From contig DASUSS010000135.1 of assembly GCA_036374995.1 (NCBI GenBank), forward strand, positions 10,703 to 74,702: DNA of 64,000 bases, read 5' to 3'. The notes under the pieces were generated by a model. It was not told where the DNA came from and did no database searches. It was given only the letters and a program-made list of their open reading frames with translations. Made by a program: the position numbers and the translations under genes. Position 1 is the stretch's first letter. Each line of letters opens with the position of its first letter. This document shows positions 8,231 through 16,240 of this stretch, piece after piece. Source of the DNA: SH-MAG3 sp036374995 (GTDB taxonomy: Bacteria; Gemmatimonadota; Gemmatimonadetes; Longimicrobiales; RSA9).

Positions 8231-9898
8231 ATGCCGGTCACGAGCGAACGCGAAATTCGCGCGCCGCGCGGCGCGGCGCTGAGCTGCCGCGGCTGGACGC
8301 AGGAGGCGGCGCTGCGGATGCTGATGAACAATCTGGATCCGGAGGTTGCGGAGCGGCCGGACGAGCTCGTGGTCTACGGCGGGACCGGCAAGGCGGCGCG
8401 GGACTGGGCGTCCTTCGACGCGATCGTGCGGACGCTGCGCACACTCGACAACGACGAGACGCTGCTCGTGCAGTCGGGCAAGCCGGTGGGCGTCTTCCGC
8501 ACGTTCGCGCATGCGCCGCGGGTCCTGATCGCGAACGCGAACCTGGTCGGTGACTGGGCGACGTGGGAGAAGTTCCGCGAGCTGGAGCGGGCGGGCCTCA
8601 TGATGTACGGCCAGATGACGGCGGGCTCGTGGATCTATATCGGCACGCAGGGCATTCTCCAGGGGACGTACGAGACGTTCGGTGCCGTGGCGCGGGAGCA
8701 TTTCGGCGGGTCGCTGCGCGGGCGCTGGGTGCTCACGGGCGGCATGGGCGGGATGGGTGGTGCGCAGCCGCTCGCGGCCACGATGAACGGTGCTGCGATC
8801 CTGTGCGTTGAGGTGGACCCGCAGCGCATCCGCCGGCGCATCGAGACGCGATACTGCGACCGGATGACGGAGTCGGTCGAAGAGGCGGTGACGCTGGTCC
8901 GCGATGCGGCCACCCGCGGCGACGCGCTCTCGGTGGGTCTCGTCGGCAACTGCGCGGACGTCCTGCCCGAGCTGCTGCGCCGGAACGTGATCCCCGATGT
9001 GCTGACCGACCAGACATCGGCGCACGATGAGCTGAACGGCTACGTCCCGGCCGGTCTGTCGCTCGACGCGGCGGCGGATCTGCGCGAGCGTGATCCAGGC
9101 GAGTACATCCGTCGCTCGATGGCATCGATGCGCGCACACTGCGAGGCCATGGTCGGAATGATGCGCCGCGGCGCCGTCACGTTCGACTACGGCAACAATC
9201 TGCGGGGCCAGGCGCGCGATGCCGGGTTCGCGGATGCATTCACGTTCCCCGGCTTCGTGCCCGCGTACGTGCGGCCGCTGTTCTGCCAGGGCCGCGGTCC
9301 GTTCCGCTGGGCGGCCCTGTCCGGCGAGCCGGATGACATCCATCGCACCGATGATCTCGTGCTCGAGCTGTTCCCGCACGACACGCATTTGTGCCGCTGG
9401 ATCGAGATGGCGCGCGAGCGCGTCGCGTTCCAGGGTCTGCCGGCACGCATCTGCTGGCTCGGTCAGGGCGACCGTGCGCGGTTCGGCATTGCACTCAACG
9501 ATCTGGTTGCGCGCGGCGAGCTGCGGGCGCCGATCGTCATCGGTCGCGATCACCTCGATACCGGCAGCGTCGCCTCACCCTACCGCGAGACGGAGGGCAT
9601 GCTGGATGGCAGCGACGCGGTGGCGGACTGGCCGATCCTCAATGCGCTGCTGAACACCGCGTCCGGCGCGTCGTGGGTCTCGTTCCATCACGGCGGCGGC
9701 GTCGGCATCGGCCGCTCGCTGCATGCCGGTCAGGTTCTCGTGGCGGACGGCACGGCCGAGATGCGCACGCGCATCGAGCGCGTGCTCACGAACGACCCGG
9801 CCATCGGCGTGGCACGACACGCCGATGCGGGATACGAGCTCGCGACCGAGACGGCACACGAGCACGGCATCCGCATCCCGATGCAGGAGCACGAGTGA
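8231..9898 (+). CDS. hutU: Urocanate hydratase
   Basis: Urocanase converts urocanate to imidazolonepropionate, the second step of histidine degradation, with a tightly bound NAD+. The 556-residue length from ATG 8231 is the family norm, and this start has a good GGAAGGAG Shine-Dalgarno; the earlier in-frame ATG at 8129 would add 34 unrelated residues. Family landmarks are VVYGGTGKAARDW, the glycine-rich NAD loop VLTGGMGGMGGAQPLA, the active-site cysteine C408 in ARICWLGQGDRA and SFHHGGGVGIGRS. It is followed 77 bases later by hutF. hutH (histidine ammonia-lyase) and hutI are not in the window. Confidence 0.96.
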   Translation: MPVTSEREIRAPRGAALSCRGWTQEAALRMLMNNLDPEVAERPDELVVYGGTGKAARDWASFDAIVRTLRTLDNDETLLVQSGKPVGVFRTFAHAPRVLIANANLVGDWATWEKFRELERAGLMMYGQMTAGSWIYIGTQGILQGTYETFGAVAREHFGGSLRGRWVLTGGMGGMGGAQPLAATMNGAAILCVEVDPQRIRRRIETRYCDRMTESVEEAVTLVRDAATRGDALSVGLVGNCADVLPELLRRNVIPDVLTDQTSAHDELNGYVPAGLSLDAAADLRERDPGEYIRRSMASMRAHCEAMVGMMRRGAVTFDYGNNLRGQARDAGFADAFTFPGFVPAYVRPLFCQGRGPFRWAALSGEPDDIHRTDDLVLELFPHDTHLCRWIEMARERVAFQGLPARICWLGQGDRARFGIALNDLVARGELRAPIVIGRDHLDTGSVASPYRETEGMLDGSDAVADWPILNALLNTASGASWVSFHHGGGVGIGRSLHAGQVLVADGTAEMRTRIERVLTNDPAIGVARHADAGYELATETAHEHGIRIPMQEHE

Positions 9899-9975
9899 CG
9901 GGCGGCGGGACATGACCGGACCAGACGCGACTCCGCTGTGGCGTGCGCGTGCTCGACCTCGCGGATTGAGCTGAC

Positions 9976-11358
9976 GTGGCCGTACTGGTTCCCGAGCTTC
10001 TCCATCGCGATGATGACTTCCACGGCGGGCTCGCCATCGAGTACGACGAGCGTGCCGGCCGCATTACGAGGGTAGCGAGCAGGGCGGAGCTGGAATCGCG
10101 CGAAGCGGTGATGCTGCCCGGCATCGCACTCATGCCGGGATTCGTCAATGCCCACTCGCACGCCTTCCAGCGGCTGATCCGCGGTCGCACGCAGTGGCGG
10201 CCTGCCGACACGAGCGTGTCGAACTTCTGGAGCTGGCGCGACGCGATGTACCGCGCGGCGCTGCGGCTGTCGCCGGACGACGTCTACGACGTGTCCCGCT
10301 GCTGTTTCGTCGAGATGCTGCGTGCGGGGATCACGACGGTCGGCGAGTTCCACTATCTGCACAACGACGCGGGCGGCCGGCCGTACTCGGACCCGGCGGA
10401 ACTCGCGCGCCGCGTCGTCGCTGCCGCGCGCAGTGCGGGCATTCGGATCCGGCTGCTGCATACGTGCTACGTTACGGGCGGCATCGGGCGTCCGCTCCAG
10501 CGTGAGCAGCTCCGGTTCGCGACGCCGGACCTCGATGCGTATCTGGCGTCGGTAGAGCGGATCGCGACGAAGGAGGACGACGCTCAGCTGGTCACGGTCG
10601 GGATTGCGCCGCACAGTGTGCGAGCGGTACCGCGTGACTGGCTCGGCCCGCTGCACGAGTGGGCAGCGGCGCGTGACCTGCCGCTGCACATGCACGTGAG
10701 CGAGCAGCCGGCGGAAGTCGACGACTGCGTCGCCGCGTACGCACTCCGACCGGTCGAGCTGCTCGGCGAGGAAGGGATTCTGGACGAGCGGTTCACGGCC
10801 GTGCATGCGACGCACATCAGCGATGCCGAGGTCGCTCGGCTGGCCACCAGCGGTGCGACCGTGTGTGCCTGCCCGACGACGGAGCGCGATCTGGGCGATG
10901 GCTTTCTGCGCGGTGCGGACCTGCTGCACGCGGGCGGGCGCATTGCACTGGGAAGCGACAGCCAGACGGTGCTCGACATGCTCGAGGAAGCGCGGCTCGT
11001 CGAATACAACGAGCGGCTCCGGCGGCTCGAGCGGGTGATCCTCACCCTGCCCGCGGACGATGCGCTAGAGGCCGCACCGGTGCTGCTCCGCCTGGCGACA
11101 TCCGCGGGGGCCCGCGCGCTGCGCCTGCCCGCCGGCGTTCTCGAGGAAGGTGCTCTCGCCGACTTCATCGGCCTGGATCTAGGGCACGCCGCACTGGCCG
11201 GCTGGACGGCGCAGACGCTCCCCGCCATGCTCGCGTTCAGCGCTCCGCCGGACGTGGTGCGGGAGGTGTGGGTCGGCGGCCGGCACGTGGTTGCGGACCG
11301 CGTTCACGAGGGTCAGGAGCAGGCGCTGCGTGCATTCAATGTCATCGCGCGCCGTTAG
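9976..11358 (+). CDS. hutF: Formimidoylglutamate deiminase
   Basis: This 460-residue amidohydrolase uses a GTG start. HutF deiminates N-formimino-glutamate to N-formyl-glutamate, the branch of histidine catabolism that ends with HutG rather than direct formamide release. Metal and substrate residues are visible: HSH in MPGFVNAHSHAFQR, PHSVRAVP, HMHVSEQPAEVDDC, VHATHISDAE and LGSDSQT. The RTQWR and FHYLHN motifs separate it from other guanine-deaminase-like relatives. It follows hutU on the same strand. The stop codon touches the left arm of a long inverted repeat, which could act as the end of the hut transcript. Confidence 0.93.
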   Translation: MAVLVPELLHRDDDFHGGLAIEYDERAGRITRVASRAELESREAVMLPGIALMPGFVNAHSHAFQRLIRGRTQWRPADTSVSNFWSWRDAMYRAALRLSPDDVYDVSRCCFVEMLRAGITTVGEFHYLHNDAGGRPYSDPAELARRVVAAARSAGIRIRLLHTCYVTGGIGRPLQREQLRFATPDLDAYLASVERIATKEDDAQLVTVGIAPHSVRAVPRDWLGPLHEWAAARDLPLHMHVSEQPAEVDDCVAAYALRPVELLGEEGILDERFTAVHATHISDAEVARLATSGATVCACPTTERDLGDGFLRGADLLHAGGRIALGSDSQTVLDMLEEARLVEYNERLRRLERVILTLPADDALEAAPVLLRLATSAGARALRLPAGVLEEGALADFIGLDLGHAALAGWTAQTLPAMLAFSAPPDVVREVWVGGRHVVADRVHEGQEQALRAFNVIARR

Positions 11359-11547
11359 CGGACGCGGCACCAGATTTCTGTTATGGCGCGACGGGGCATT
11401 TCCGCCGCCCACGACCGCGGTGCCAGGCGCCGCACCGGCTGCACACACCGGCTCACGCCGGCAGGCGCCGTGGTACTCGTCGACGGCGGTGGCGGCGGGC
11501 GTCATCATGCCCGAACCGGCCATAACAGAAATCTGGTGCCGCGTCCG
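11359..11547. repeat. 189-bp long inverted repeat (hairpin or MITE-like element)
   Basis: Perfect 29-base arms at 11359-11387 and 11519-11547 are complementary to each other. The left arm begins at the base after the hutF stop; the right arm ends at the base before the ATG of the Nudix gene. The 131-base interior continues the symmetry imperfectly (for example GGGCAT / ATGCCC and CCGCCGCC / GGCGGCGG), so the whole unit can fold into one long stem. It contains no gene. It may be a miniature inverted-repeat element, or a processed or attenuating RNA hairpin between the two genes. I saw no second full copy in the window and no target-site duplication. Confidence 0.7.
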
Positions 11548-12366
11548 ATGAAGCCCGAGATGATCATTCCGCTGCACCGCCTGCCGCCCGGCTTCGCCGA
11601 GCAGGTCGATCACCCGCCGGCCGTGGCTGCGGAGCCGAAGCCGGCCGCCACGGCCGTACTGGTGAGGTACGAAGCAGGTCGTCCGGAGATGCTGCTGCTC
11701 AAGCGACACCGGGCGTCCGGCTTCGTCCCGGGCGCGTACGTGTTTCCCGGCGGCCGAGTCGACCCTGCCGACCACGATCCCGAGCTGCTGGATATGCTCG
11801 GGCCGCTGCCACGCGGACCGGCGGGCGGCTACTGGACGGCGGCCGTGCGGGAGGTGTTCGAGGAGACCGGCGTGCTGCTCGCGCGTTCTGACGCAGGGGA
11901 GTCATGCCGGGATGCGGACTCGGATCCCGTGCTGGCACGCTGGCGCGAGGAGCTGCTGGGCGGATCGGCCACGCTGCTCGACGTGCTGCGTGCGGAGCGG
12001 CTCCGGCCGTACATCAGCCGAATGGTGTACTGCTCGCACTGGATCACACCGGTCGCGGAACCGAGGCGTTACGACACGCGCTTCTTCCTCGCCGAGCTGC
12101 CGACCGGTTCGACCGTGACGGTCGACGCGCGCGAGATGGATGATGCCGTCTGGGTCACAGCGGACGACGCGCTCGAGCGGTTTCAGCGCGGTGCGCTGCC
12201 CATGGTATTTCCGACGGTGAAGACGATTCAGCTGCTCCGTCCATACGCGACGGTGGACGAGATGCTGGAGGCGTTCCGCGGTGCCGACGTTCCGGCCGTG
12301 CTGCCGCGGCTCGTGCGCACGGACGAAGGCATTGGCATCGTCGTGTCCGATGAGGAAGATGGCTGA
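11548..12366 (+). CDS. Nudix hydrolase (NUDT19-like)
   Basis: This 272-residue protein has a Nudix box split by an insertion: YVFPGGRVDPADHD near residues 70-83, then REVFEETGVLL about 25 residues later. This is the layout of the NUDT19/acyl-CoA-type Nudix branch. The family hydrolyses nucleoside diphosphates linked to other moieties; CoA derivatives are the best-known substrates of this branch. That assignment is an inference. ATG 11548 directly follows the long inverted repeat and lacks a clear Shine-Dalgarno; the ATG at 11560 is an alternative start. A longer reading back to 11383 runs through the repeat and is unlikely. The MoxR-like gene follows after 30 bases. Confidence 0.85.
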   Translation: MKPEMIIPLHRLPPGFAEQVDHPPAVAAEPKPAATAVLVRYEAGRPEMLLLKRHRASGFVPGAYVFPGGRVDPADHDPELLDMLGPLPRGPAGGYWTAAVREVFEETGVLLARSDAGESCRDADSDPVLARWREELLGGSATLLDVLRAERLRPYISRMVYCSHWITPVAEPRRYDTRFFLAELPTGSTVTVDAREMDDAVWVTADDALERFQRGALPMVFPTVKTIQLLRPYATVDEMLEAFRGADVPAVLPRLVRTDEGIGIVVSDEEDG

Positions 12367-12396
12367 GGATCTCTGACTGCAGTACGGCGAGGACGC

Positions 12397-13860
12397 ATGC
12401 AGAAGGCGAAGACGGTCGGTGAGCTGAAGGCAGCAGGTTATACAGCGCGCTCCGTGAAGGACGAGATGCGGATCAACCTGCTGCGCAAGCTCGCGGCGGG
12501 TGAAACACTGTTCCCGGGCGTGCTGGGGTACGACGACACGGTCGTGCCGCGAATCGTCAACGCCGTGCTCGCGAGGCAGAACTTCATCCTCCTCGGACTG
12601 CGCGGTCAGGCGAAGAGCCGCATCGTGCGACAGCTCACCGCGTTTCTCGATGAGGAGATCCCGATCCTGGCCGGCAGCGAGGTGAACGATGATCCGCTGC
12701 ATCCGATCTCGAAGGACGGACGGCTGCTGCTCCAGGAGTACGGCGACGATGCGCCCGTCGCCTGGGCGAGCCGGGACGCTCGGTTCGTGGAGAAGCTCGC
12801 GACGCCCGATGTCACGATTGCCGACATGATCGGTGATGTGGACCCGATCAAGGCTGCGCGCGGCGGGCACCTGCTGTCGGACGAGCTCACCATTCACTAC
12901 GGACTGCTCCCGCGCGCGAATCGCGGTATCTTCGCGATCAACGAGCTGCCCGATCTCGCCGGCAAGATCCAGGTCGGCCTCTTCAACATCATGCAGGAGG
13001 GCGATGTCCAGATCAAAGGCTACCCGATCCGGCTGCCGCTGGATGTCGTGCTCGTGTTCACGGCCAATCCTGAGGACTATACGGCGCGCGGCAAGATCAT
13101 TACGCCGCTGAAGGACCGCATCGGCGCGGAGATCACGACGCATTACCCGGAGACCGTAAACGAAGGCGTGGCAATCACGCTTCAGGAGGCGTGGCTCGAT
13201 CGGGGCGACATGCCCGTCGAAGTACCGGACTTCGTCGTCGAGACGATCGAACGGATCGCGTTCCTCGCGCGCGCGGACAAACGCATAGACCAGCGTTCCG
13301 GCGTGAGTCAGCGAATGCCGATCACGGTGCTCGAGAACGCGATCTCGAACGCCGAACGACGGGCACTGCTGAACGGCGAGCGGGAGATCGTGCCGCGTCC
13401 GACCGACATCTACGCGGCACTGCCGTCCATCACGGGGAAGCTCGAGCTGGAGTACGAGGGAGAGCTGATTGGTGCGGAGAAGATCGCCCGAGAGCTGATC
13501 GCGGAAGCAGCCAACGAGACTTTCGATGCCTGGGGCGGTGAAGCCACCGAGACGTCACTGCTCGAGATCATCGAGTACTTCGACGGCGGCGGCATGCTCC
13601 AGCTCGGAGAGACGGCCGCCGCCAGGGCCGCCGTGGATGGCTTCGGCACCGTTCCGGGCCTCGTCGATGCCGTGCGCGAGATCGGCCTCGGACGGCACGA
13701 CTCTCCCGGTCACACTGCCGCCGCCTGCGAGCTCGTCCTCGAAGCGCTCGTCGCGCAGAAGCGGCTGACCCGCACCGAGAGCGGCGGCTATGGCCGTGCG
13801 CCCCGCCACCGACCGAAGGGCGGCCAGGGCCCCTTCGCCCCCCCGACGTTCGACGTGTAA
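12397..13860 (+). CDS. MoxR/magnesium-chelatase-type AAA+ ATPase
   Basis: This 487-residue AAA+ protein belongs to the MoxR/ChlI helix-2-insert clade. The P-loop reads GLRGQAKSR, with alanine in place of the last glycine of the classical motif, which is usual in this subgroup. The Walker B region is GIFAINELPDLAG, and the pore/sensor region runs VVLVFTANPEDYTARG. These ATPases work with a partner carrying a von Willebrand A domain, as chaperones or in metal insertion. The best partner candidate is the VWA protein at 17416, about 3.5 kb downstream with other genes in between. A nine-base-pair inverted repeat overlaps the stop codon (13857-13865 / 13887-13895). Confidence 0.85.
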   Translation: MQKAKTVGELKAAGYTARSVKDEMRINLLRKLAAGETLFPGVLGYDDTVVPRIVNAVLARQNFILLGLRGQAKSRIVRQLTAFLDEEIPILAGSEVNDDPLHPISKDGRLLLQEYGDDAPVAWASRDARFVEKLATPDVTIADMIGDVDPIKAARGGHLLSDELTIHYGLLPRANRGIFAINELPDLAGKIQVGLFNIMQEGDVQIKGYPIRLPLDVVLVFTANPEDYTARGKIITPLKDRIGAEITTHYPETVNEGVAITLQEAWLDRGDMPVEVPDFVVETIERIAFLARADKRIDQRSGVSQRMPITVLENAISNAERRALLNGEREIVPRPTDIYAALPSITGKLELEYEGELIGAEKIARELIAEAANETFDAWGGEATETSLLEIIEYFDGGGMLQLGETAAARAAVDGFGTVPGLVDAVREIGLGRHDSPGHTAAACELVLEALVAQKRLTRTESGGYGRAPRHRPKGGQGPFAPPTFDV

Positions 13861-14176
13861 CCGTACAGGCGGACCTGGCTCCATTCTACGGTTACGGCCG
13901 ATTCGATCTGCAATCTTCCACAGGTTTTCGGGGAAATTCACACGCGGCTTGGCCCGGGGTGGGTGCCGCGTCCACCACTCTAGGCTGCTCCGCGGGGCAA
14001 CACCATGTCCAGATCCGCCGTAACCGCAGAGTGAAGCACGGTCCGCCGGTGTGGCGCCGGTGGTTCGGCCGGTGGGTTCCGCGGGTGTATCGACGGATGG
14101 CAACGATCTTGCCCCTCCAGCTCCCGGACCCGGCGCACGTGCGCCGGACGCGACGACGACCCGGCCGACCGGAACG
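13861..14176. other. Non-coding gap upstream of the Ku operon
   Basis: This 316-base stretch has no convincing gene. It opens with the second arm of the repeat GTAACCGTA (13857-13865) / TACGGTTAC (13887-13895), a possible end of the MoxR transcript without a T-tract. A related CCGTAACCG occurs near 14020. The Ku-operon promoter should lie here, but I cannot point to -35 and -10 boxes. An open frame starting at 14051 runs into the zinc-finger gene; its first 42 residues look non-coding. Confidence 0.5.
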
Positions 14177-14377
14177 ATGGCAGGAACAGCCTCCCCACCC
14201 TACTGGCTGCACGGCGGTACCGAGACATGCCACGCGTGCATGCAGGAATACGTCCTGGAGACGGGCGTGCGCTGCGTCGCCTGTGACCGCTGTCTGTGCA
14301 TGCACTGCGTCGTCGTCGAGCGGGTGACGCGCGAGACGTGGTGTCCGGAATGTCATGCAGCGGAACGCGAGGAATGA
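14177..14377 (+). CDS. Small cysteine-rich zinc-finger protein
   Basis: This is a 66-residue protein starting MAGTASPPYWLHGG. It has four cysteine clusters: C18/C21, C33/C36, C39/C41/C44 and C56/C59, with histidines H43 and H60 next to two of them. The spacing resembles a cross-brace two-zinc finger (B-box, RING or FYVE style). Such folds bind protein or nucleic acid; nothing more specific can be read. Its last codons overlap the start of the first Ku gene (ATGATGG at 14374-14380), so translation is probably coupled and a link to end-joining is suggested. An upstream in-frame ATG at 14051 gives a proline/threonine-rich extension I do not believe. I do not recognise the family. Confidence 0.7.
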   Translation: MAGTASPPYWLHGGTETCHACMQEYVLETGVRCVACDRCLCMHCVVVERVTRETWCPECHAAEREE

Positions 14378-15156
14378 TGGCACGGGCGATCTGGAAGGGA
14401 GTCATCACGTTCGGCGCCATCAGCGTGCCGGTGAAGCTGTACTCGGCGGTGCAGGACCGCGGAATACACTTCCGTCTCCTGCACGAGAAGGATCTCGAGC
14501 CGGTCCGTCAGGAGATGGTGAATCCGGAGACGGGCAGGGTCGTCGAGTACGAGGATGTCCGGCGCGCGTTCCAGACGGAGGATGGCGATCTGGTGATGCT
14601 GGACGAGGAGGAGCTCGCCGAGCTGGAGCCGGAGGCGTCACGGGAGATCGAGATCACGCGGTTCGTCGAGCCGGAGGTCATCACGCATCAATGGTACGAT
14701 CGCCCGTACTACCTCGGTCCGGATGGCAGCGCGGCGGAGTATTTCGCGCTCGTGGAGGCGCTGCGGAAGCAGAACCGGGAGGGCGTCGCCCGGTGGGTGA
14801 TGCGGAAGAAGGAGTACGCGGGTGCGCTGCGGGTCGAGGGCGATCACCTGATGCTGATGACGCTGCGGCATGCGGGCGAGGTGGTTCCGTCATCGGCATT
14901 GAAGGCGCCGGGCGGTCGTGCGCTGGACAAGCGTGAGGTGCAGATGGCGAAGCAGCTCGTATCCGCGCTGGAGGGCGAGCTGGATCTGGCCGCATTCAGG
15001 GACGAGTATCGCGACCGTGTGCTCGAGCTGGTGGAAGCGAAGGCGGAAGGCAAGGTCGTGAAGTTCCCGAAGGCGCCGAAGAAGAAGACGGACGAATCGC
15101 TCGCGAAGGCGCTCGAGCAGAGCATTGCCGCGGCGAAGAAGCAGAGGAGTGCGTGA
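14377..15156 (+). CDS. ku: Ku-type DNA end-binding protein (first copy)
   Basis: This 259-residue bacterial Ku is the ring-forming homodimer that holds DNA ends for ligase LigD in non-homologous end joining. The start MARAIWKGVITFGAISVPVKLY is diagnostic, followed by HFRLLHEKDLEPVRQEM, a beta-barrel core and the conserved WVMRKKEYAGALRV segment. The C-terminal tail is short and moderately basic (KAPKKKTDESLAKALEQ). ATG 14377 has GAGG five bases upstream; ATG 14374 is equally possible. It lies in a run with the zinc-finger protein and a second Ku gene six bases downstream. No ligD is in the window. Confidence 0.95.
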   Translation: MARAIWKGVITFGAISVPVKLYSAVQDRGIHFRLLHEKDLEPVRQEMVNPETGRVVEYEDVRRAFQTEDGDLVMLDEEELAELEPEASREIEITRFVEPEVITHQWYDRPYYLGPDGSAAEYFALVEALRKQNREGVARWVMRKKEYAGALRVEGDHLMLMTLRHAGEVVPSSALKAPGGRALDKREVQMAKQLVSALEGELDLAAFRDEYRDRVLELVEAKAEGKVVKFPKAPKKKTDESLAKALEQSIAAAKKQRSA

Positions 15157-15162
15157 GGCAGC

Positions 15163-16146
15163 ATGGCTGAGACCGAAGAAGGAGCCCGTCCGCGAGCGTT
15201 CTGGTCCGGTACGATCACGTTCGGTCTGGTGAGCATCCCGGTCGAGCTGTTCCCGGCGAACCGGTCCGATGGTGTCTCGCTCCGGATGGTGGATGAAGAC
15301 GGCACGCCGCTCTCACGGCGCTATTTCTGTCCGAAGGAAGAGCGGGAGCTGAACTGGGACGAGCTTGTGCGCGGCTACGAGGTCGAGAAGGGCGAGTACG
15401 TCGTCGTCACGGATGACGAGCTGGAGAGGCTCGCGCCGGAGAAGACGCGAGACATCGATCTGCGCCAGTTCGTGAGCTCGTCGGAGATCGATCCGATCTA
15501 CTTCGAGCGCGCGTACTACCTGGTTCCCGGTGGCAACTCGACGAAGGCGTACCGACTGCTGGCGGAAACGATGGAGCAGACGGAGCGCGTGGGCATCGCG
15601 ACGTTCGTCATGCGCGGCAAGGAATATCTCGTCGCGATCCTTGCGGAGAACGGGATCCTGCGCGCGGAGACCCTGCGCTTTGCCGACGAGGTGCGCGCAC
15701 CCGCGGACGTCGGGCTGCCCGAGCCGGCGAAGCCGAAGGCGGCGGCGGTGAAGAAGATCGGTCAGGCGATCACCCGGCTCGCGAAGAAGGAGCTCGACGA
15801 GGACGAGCTCGTCGACCGTTCTGCCGCGCGCCTGGTGAAGCTGGTCGAGAAGAAGGAGAAGGCGGGCGAGGACGTGGTGCAGGCGCCGGCGGGCGAGGTG
15901 GCGCCGAGCGAGGGCGTGATCGATCTGTTGGAGGTGCTGAAGCGCAGCCTGGAAGGGAAGGCGTCGGCGAAGGGCGACGCCGGGGCTGCGGGCTCGAAGC
16001 GCGCGGCGGCGAAGAAGAAGGGGGCCGGCCGGAAGCGCACGAAGAAATCGTCGGGGAAGGGAACGTCGGCGACGAAGAAGACGGCACGAAAGGCCACGAA
16101 GCGCGCCGGCGGCGGGTCGGGCGCGAAGAAGCGGAAATCCGCCTGA
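15163..16146 (+). CDS. ku: Ku-type DNA end-binding protein (second copy, long basic tail)
   Basis: This 327-residue second Ku homologue begins ARAFWSGTITFGLVSIPVELF and has the same core (ATFVMRGKEYLVAI). The last 70 residues are a lysine/alanine-rich, histone-H1-like tail, which in other bacterial Ku proteins adds DNA binding and bridging. It is clearly diverged from the first copy (for example a FCPKEERELNWDELVRGYEV segment), so this is an old duplication or two separate acquisitions. Tandem copies could form heterodimers; that is inference. It ends convergently with mutY, separated by a tandem duplication. Confidence 0.95.
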   Translation: MAETEEGARPRAFWSGTITFGLVSIPVELFPANRSDGVSLRMVDEDGTPLSRRYFCPKEERELNWDELVRGYEVEKGEYVVVTDDELERLAPEKTRDIDLRQFVSSSEIDPIYFERAYYLVPGGNSTKAYRLLAETMEQTERVGIATFVMRGKEYLVAILAENGILRAETLRFADEVRAPADVGLPEPAKPKAAAVKKIGQAITRLAKKELDEDELVDRSAARLVKLVEKKEKAGEDVVQAPAGEVAPSEGVIDLLEVLKRSLEGKASAKGDAGAAGSKRAAAKKKGAGRKRTKKSSGKGTSATKKTARKATKRAGGGSGAKKRKSA

Positions 16147-16186
16147 GCGTCAGCCGCCGAACGACGGTGCTGGCGAGCACCGGGCC

Positions 16187-16240
16187 CGTCGGACTCTAAC
16201 GGTTGGCACCGCTCGTCGGACTCTAACGGGTCGCACCGAG
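16187..16240. repeat. 27-bp tandem duplication covering the mutY stop codon
   Basis: Two adjacent 27-base units (16187-16213 and 16214-16240) match at 23 of 27 positions and share CGTCGGACTCTAACGG exactly. The second unit contains the mutY stop codon (minus strand, 16223-16225) and its last codons. The first unit therefore looks like a duplicated copy of the end of the gene. Confidence 0.7.

Noticed and set aside
12397..13860. MoxR-like ATPase considered as the missing GvpN
   Set aside because: It belongs to a different MoxR/ChlI subgroup (P-loop GLRGQAKSR), is nearly 36 kb from the gvp genes and has a VWA partner.
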